NCBI GenBank assembly: GCA_942493145.1
Contig: OW818679.1
Coordinates: 496,001-560,000 of the forward strand
DNA length: 64,000 bases
Direction: 5' to 3'
DNA from: ENR-C20 sp942493145
Lineage (GTDB): Bacteria; Bacillota; Clostridia; Acetivibrionales; DTU013
Both the position numbers and the translations under genes were made by a program. The stretch's first letter is position 1; each line of letters opens with the position of its first letter. Below the pieces are notes generated by a model. The model searched no databases and was not told the origin of the DNA. It worked only from the letters and a program-made list of their open reading frames with translations. This document shows positions 60,459-64,000 of the stretch, one piece after another.

Positions 60459-61817
60459 ATGAAAAAATATTTTAAATGCCTTATATGCGGATACATACAC
60501 GAAGACGACGAACCACCTGAGGAATGTCCGATATGTGGGGCTATGGCTTCTGAATTTGAAAAATATGAAGGCTCTGTAACCGAAAAACCTGTTCAAACCG
60601 ATGATGGGGTTGACGATAAAAAAACGGCAGGGATTGTAATAATAGGCGGAGGCATTGCAGGTTTGTCCGCAGCCGAGGAGATAAGAAAAAATTCCAGTGA
60701 AGCCGAAATCACGATCATATCCGGCGAAAACGAGCTGCCGTACTATCGAATGAGCCTTACCAGGTATCTGGCAGGAGAGATTGGAATCAAGAGCCTCGCA
60801 ATTCACCCGCCTGAGTGGTATGTACAAAAAAATATCAAGGTATTGACAGGTCGGGAAGTACAGGAAATAACCAGAGAAACAAAAACTGTCCTGTTGGATG
60901 ACGGAACAAGGCTCAGCTATGAGAACCTCGTTCTGGCAAATGGTTCGGTTCCATTCATACCCCCCACCAAGGGTAGCGGACTTTATAATGTCATGACTGT
61001 TAGAAAGTTGACGGATGTACAGCATATTCTTGACAATATTCAAGATATACATAATTGTGTTTGTATCGGTGGAGGCATTTTAGGGCTTGAGGCAGCAGGT
61101 GCAATCGCCAAGTCAGGTGTTAAGGTTACTGTAGTTGAGGTTGCGGAATGGCTCATGCCAAGGCAGCTAAACAGGAAGGCGGCCGGAATTTTTAAAAGCT
61201 TCCTTCAGGGAATAGGTATGGAAATCAGAGATAACATGCAGGTAAGTGAAATCACAGGTACCGAACGGTGCGAAGGGGTCCTGCTGGCAAACGGGGAACG
61301 GCTGCCGGCAGACCTTGTGGTCATTACGGCTGGCGTGAAGCCTCATCTGGGTCTTGCAAAGCAGGCTGGACTGGAAGTGGACAAAGGGGTAAAGGTTAAC
61401 AACCGTATGCAGACTTCGGATACATCCATATATGCCGCGGGAGATGTAACCGAACATAATGGGGTAGTTTATGGCCTGTGGAATGCCTCGCAATACCAGG
61501 GTAAAGCTGCCGGAATGAACATTGCAGGCAAGGAAACCCAATTTGGAGGCATCCCGCGTTCCAGTTTTCTAAAAGCCCTGGATATTGACATTTTCAGCAT
61601 AGGGGAATTCATACCTGTAGATGCAAGCTACCATCAATATGAAAAAGAAAGTGAAGGCAGCTATTATTGTTTACTGCTTAAGGATGGAAAAATGGCCGGC
61701 GGAATTGTTATAGGTGACAAAGCTGTTTCAATGAAAATAAAAAAGGCGGTTGAAAATGGTACAGGAATCCCGGAAAATGAGCATTATACCGTCGATAGCA
61801 TAATATCAATTCTTTGA
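60459..61817 (+). CDS. Rubredoxin-domain NAD(P)H:acceptor oxidoreductase
   Basis: 452 residues. An N-terminal rubredoxin-like iron site (Cys7, Cys10, Cys23, Cys26) is fused to a two-dinucleotide-domain FAD enzyme (GIVIIGGGIAGLSAAEEI; second Rossmann CVCIGGGILGLEAAGAI; ASIYAAGDVTE-type FAD motif as TSIYAAGDVTE). This resembles NADH:rubredoxin oxidoreductases used in oxygen and peroxide detoxification by anaerobes. The fused iron domain would make a separate rubredoxin unnecessary. A terminator follows. Confidence 0.9.
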   Translation: MKKYFKCLICGYIHEDDEPPEECPICGAMASEFEKYEGSVTEKPVQTDDGVDDKKTAGIVIIGGGIAGLSAAEEIRKNSSEAEITIISGENELPYYRMSLTRYLAGEIGIKSLAIHPPEWYVQKNIKVLTGREVQEITRETKTVLLDDGTRLSYENLVLANGSVPFIPPTKGSGLYNVMTVRKLTDVQHILDNIQDIHNCVCIGGGILGLEAAGAIAKSGVKVTVVEVAEWLMPRQLNRKAAGIFKSFLQGIGMEIRDNMQVSEITGTERCEGVLLANGERLPADLVVITAGVKPHLGLAKQAGLEVDKGVKVNNRMQTSDTSIYAAGDVTEHNGVVYGLWNASQYQGKAAGMNIAGKETQFGGIPRSSFLKALDIDIFSIGEFIPVDASYHQYEKESEGSYYCLLLKDGKMAGGIVIGDKAVSMKIKKAVENGTGIPENEHYTVDSIISIL

Positions 61818-61840
61818 CTTCAGATTATTCTATAAACAAG

Positions 61841-61866
61841 AGCCTGGGCTTATCGTCCAGGCTTTA
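61841..61866 (+). terminator. Intrinsic terminator
   Basis: AGCCTGG, loop, CCAGGCT then TTT after the rubredoxin-domain gene. Confidence 0.7.
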
Positions 61867-61895
61867 AAATTCGTTATCCAACTTGGAGCATTCTC

Positions 61896-61923
61896 TTGAA
61901 AAACATTCGAAAAATGATATAAT
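61896..61923 (+). promoter_or_regulatory. Promoter for the MtmB-like gene
   Basis: TTGAAA (61896-61901), 16-nt spacer, TATAAT (61918-61923), leaving a ~150-nt leader with no recognised motif. Confidence 0.65.
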
Positions 61924-62082
61924 ACTCTAAATATCTAAAACCAAGCATTTGCCATAAAAAAATTTAATTATTCAAATGATCAATGTGTTTGCCGCATTTA
62001 AATAACGGAAACCTGCTTGCAACTACAGATCGCATTTTGGGTTTCTGTTTTTTTATTCTATATGTTTAGTGGGAGGAAGAGG

Positions 62083-63462
62083 ATGGATACAAAAAAATAC
62101 CTGGAGATATGCGAAAGAAGCAACACGGGACTGAAAGTCAGCAAGGACGAATGGGATATGGATTATGTCATTGACAGCGTCAGGGAACTTGTGGACGAAT
62201 ATGGCTTTTCCTGGGACAAAAAAGTGCTGGTCCCTAATGACGGACAATTGCTGGATCAAATGTTCGAGGCGGGAAAAAAGCTTATATGCAAATTAGGAAT
62301 ATATAATATGTCAACAAGCCGCATCATAAGCCTTACCGAGGACGAAATTAATGAAGGTTTAAGACAAATGAAAACAGAGCTCGTCATGGGAGAAGGCAAG
62401 GACGCTGTTACGTTGCATGCCCGTAAGATTGAGGATAAAAGAGCACCGGTCATCTGGGCGGGAAATCCGGGCTGCCCGACGCCGGAGGAGATATTCTATG
62501 AAAATGTCCTCAGCTCGGCAAAGGAACCCATCATCGATCTTTTGACCTGCGGGTCCCTGGTCGATGTGGACGGCTTCCAGGTCAAAGGCAATCATCCCAC
62601 AGAGGTGCTAGCCACCTGCCGTGAACTGGAATATCTCCACAAAGCCCTCAGGGAAGTGGGGAGACCGGGTATGGGCATGCTGGCGGCGGAAAGTGCTGTC
62701 ACTGAAACAGGAGATCTCGCGGCTGCAAGCCACAACAGGCTTCGTCCCTGCGATTCGCATCTGATTGCAATGTTCAACGAGTTGATCATCGACAACGGGA
62801 ATATGATCAGGGCGGCTTATTCCCTGGATTACGGCATGAAAAATGCTTCTCTGGCCTGTACAATGGTCGGAGGCCTTGGCGGTGACGCCCCCGGGGCGAC
62901 ACTTGTGATGATCGCGTCCATTATGGCGGCAAATCTGGTGTGCCTGGCAGACTACCATCTGTGTCATCCAATACACATCAGGGATGTTGCCACCACAGCA
63001 AGGGGATGCTTGTGGCTGCAGTCTGTTTTATGCCAGACCTATGCTAAAAATGCGCCTGCCATTATCGTCTGCGACCTTTGGCCAAAGAGTGGAGCAATGA
63101 CAAAGGAGATATTATATGAAGTCGCGGCCAATGCGATTGTGGTTGCCGTCAGCGGAGGACATCTTGAAGGAGTAGGTTCTGCGGATGGCAGAGTACCCAA
63201 CGGTACTGGGCTTGAGGCCAGATTCATGGGTGAAGTAGGCAAAGCGGCCACAAATCAGGGCATGACAAGAGAAGAAGCGAATATGGTGGTTCTGAAGCTG
63301 CTTGAAAAATATGAGCATATATTTGCTGAACCTGAAAAATATGTCGGTAAAAGGTTTGATCAGGCATATGATATGGCCACGGTAACACCTCTGCCCGAAT
63401 GGGAAAAGATGTATCTCGAGGTAAAAGAAGAATTAAGGGATATGGGCTTAAATATCAAGTAA
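62083..63462 (+). CDS. MtmB-type methylamine:corrinoid methyltransferase homologue, no pyrrolysine
   Basis: 459 residues, the same length as archaeal monomethylamine methyltransferase MtmB and alignable along its length (for example KDEWDMDYVIDSVRELVDEY, GLEARFMGEVGKA, TPLPEWEKMYLEVKEELRDMGL). In MtmB the catalytic pyrrolysine follows GRPGMGV; here the residue in GRPGMGML is Leu200 (CTG at 62680-62682) and there is no in-frame amber codon. The substrate is therefore unknown and may differ. The ATG at 62083 follows GGGAGG. An ABC transporter gene follows after 47 nt. Confidence 0.85.
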   Translation: MDTKKYLEICERSNTGLKVSKDEWDMDYVIDSVRELVDEYGFSWDKKVLVPNDGQLLDQMFEAGKKLICKLGIYNMSTSRIISLTEDEINEGLRQMKTELVMGEGKDAVTLHARKIEDKRAPVIWAGNPGCPTPEEIFYENVLSSAKEPIIDLLTCGSLVDVDGFQVKGNHPTEVLATCRELEYLHKALREVGRPGMGMLAAESAVTETGDLAAASHNRLRPCDSHLIAMFNELIIDNGNMIRAAYSLDYGMKNASLACTMVGGLGGDAPGATLVMIASIMAANLVCLADYHLCHPIHIRDVATTARGCLWLQSVLCQTYAKNAPAIIVCDLWPKSGAMTKEILYEVAANAIVVAVSGGHLEGVGSADGRVPNGTGLEARFMGEVGKAATNQGMTREEANMVVLKLLEKYEHIFAEPEKYVGKRFDQAYDMATVTPLPEWEKMYLEVKEELRDMGLNIK

Positions 63463-63509
63463 GCAGCTGATGCATGCAGTTGCTTCGCTCTGGCTAATCG
63501 GAGGATTGA

Positions 63510-64000
63510 ATGGACAAATCCGTTTTATTGGAAATGAAAGGTATTACGAAAAAGTTTGGCAAAACCCTGGCGAATGATCATGTGAATCTGCGCCTGTATC
63601 AGGGAGAAATCCATGCATTATTAGGGGAAAATGGTGCAGGCAAAAGTACACTTATGAATATATTACTCGGTATCTATAGACCCAATTCAGGAGAAATTTT
63701 TTATAAAGGTGAAAAGGTATCGATCAGGAATCCAAAAAATGCTGCCGAACTGGGCATCGGAATGGTGCATCAGCACTTTGAACTGATCCCGACGCTTAGT
63801 GTGGCAGAAAATATCTTTCTGAGTATTGGCCATTGCAATTTCATATTAAACAAGACAAAGATGGAAGAAACCATTCGTGACTTTTCCGGCAAATTTGGCC
63901 TTCCTGTTGATCCCGGAGCGAAAATCTGGCAGCTTTCGGTCGGTGAACAGCAGCGGGTGGAAATCATAAAGCTCTTATGCAGGGACAGTGAAATAATGAT
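63510..64000 (+). CDS. ABC transporter ATPase (simple sugar/nucleoside type), 5' part
   Basis: The start ATG at 63510 lies behind GGAGG; the gene runs off the window. Visible: MKGITKKFGKTLANDHVNL, Walker A GENGAGKS, the Q-loop region GMVHQHFELIPTL and the start of the signature QLSVGEQQRVEIIKLL. The MVHQHF Q-loop is typical of the two-domain ATPases of BmpA-type nucleoside/purine importers. It may import the substrate of the adjacent methyltransferase homologue. Confidence 0.9.
   Translation, partial: MDKSVLLEMKGITKKFGKTLANDHVNLRLYQGEIHALLGENGAGKSTLMNILLGIYRPNSGEIFYKGEKVSIRNPKNAAELGIGMVHQHFELIPTLSVAENIFLSIGHCNFILNKTKMEETIRDFSGKFGLPVDPGAKIWQLSVGEQQRVEIIKLLCRDSEIM

Noticed and set aside
62083..63462. 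Pyrrolysine read-through in the MtmB-like gene
   Set aside because: The frame has no internal TAG; the aligned position is a CTG leucine codon.

Overview
The window reads as chromosome of an anaerobic, low-to-moderate G+C Firmicute of class Clostridia. This is inferred from the gene content: a clostridial ribosomal-protein/ECF-transporter cluster, crotonase and 3-hydroxybutyryl-CoA dehydrogenase, a ferredoxin-dependent 2-oxoacid oxidoreductase, a tungsten/molybdenum aldehyde ferredoxin oxidoreductase, a rubredoxin-type oxidoreductase, LonB, a Crh-like HPr, frequent TTG/GTG starts and strong AGGAGG ribosome-binding sites. I cannot name the species.

Layout. (1) 1-12.8 kb is the end of the spc/alpha ribosomal supercluster: adk (partial), map, a KOW protein, infA, rpmJ, rpsM, rpsK, rpsD, rpoA, rplQ, ecfA1, ecfA2, ecfT, truA, rplM and rpsI. 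It is interrupted by a crt-hbd pair between infA and rpmJ and by an opposite-strand methyltransferase between the two ECF ATPases. A dispersed hairpin repeat (GGGACACATCTC ... GAGAAATGTCCC) sits in many of the gaps and even supplies the stop codon of truA. (2) 12.9-36.1 kb is core housekeeping: an amidohydrolase, tsaE-tsaB-rimI, a sigma/anti-sigma operon, a korDABC operon on the minus strand, a Crh-like HPr, uvrC, tig-clpP-clpX-lonB, uppP, tsaD, a lytic transglycosylase, a PHP phosphoesterase and smpB. (3) 36.1-44.5 kb is the unusual part. It has one intact tmRNA gene (ssrA), then two tandem copies of a ~2.47-kb unit. Each unit carries a nearly identical U32-peptidase-like gene and a 5'-truncated tmRNA copy, and a fourth tmRNA fragment lies near 44.4 kb. 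The extra copies are interrupted by small hairpin elements with conserved ends and variable cores. Copy 2 is interrupted in the T-arm by a ~330-nt sequence with group I intron hallmarks. Between copies 3 and 4 lies a collection of gene fragments (RhuM-like, alcohol dehydrogenase, cupin, group II intron reverse transcriptase) mixed with a few intact genes. (4) 44.5-64 kb is accessory metabolism: a Crp-type regulator with a UroD/MtaA-like protein, small DUF genes, a MoaE-like protein, a secreted protein with copper-amine-oxidase-type N-terminal repeats, a tannase-like esterase with a collagen-like insert, an acyl-CoA synthetase, a sigma-54 activator next to a sigma-54 promoter driving an aldehyde ferredoxin oxidoreductase with MoaD and ThiF/MoeB-like partners, a rubredoxin-domain NAD(P)H oxidoreductase, an MtmB-type methylamine methyltransferase homologue that lacks pyrrolysine, and the start of an ABC transporter ATPase.

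How the parts fit. Region 1 makes ribosomes and RNA polymerase and imports a micronutrient. Region 2 handles tRNA t6A modification, protein quality control and ribosome rescue, with SmpB directly beside its RNA partner ssrA. Kor, Aor and the rubredoxin enzyme suggest ferredoxin-based fermentation of amino acids or aldehydes. The Aor, MoaD, ThiF and MoaE-like genes suggest locally encoded pterin-cofactor supply. The tmRNA locus looks like a hotspot for recombination and insertion. All functional statements are from sequence reading only; nothing was searched or computed.
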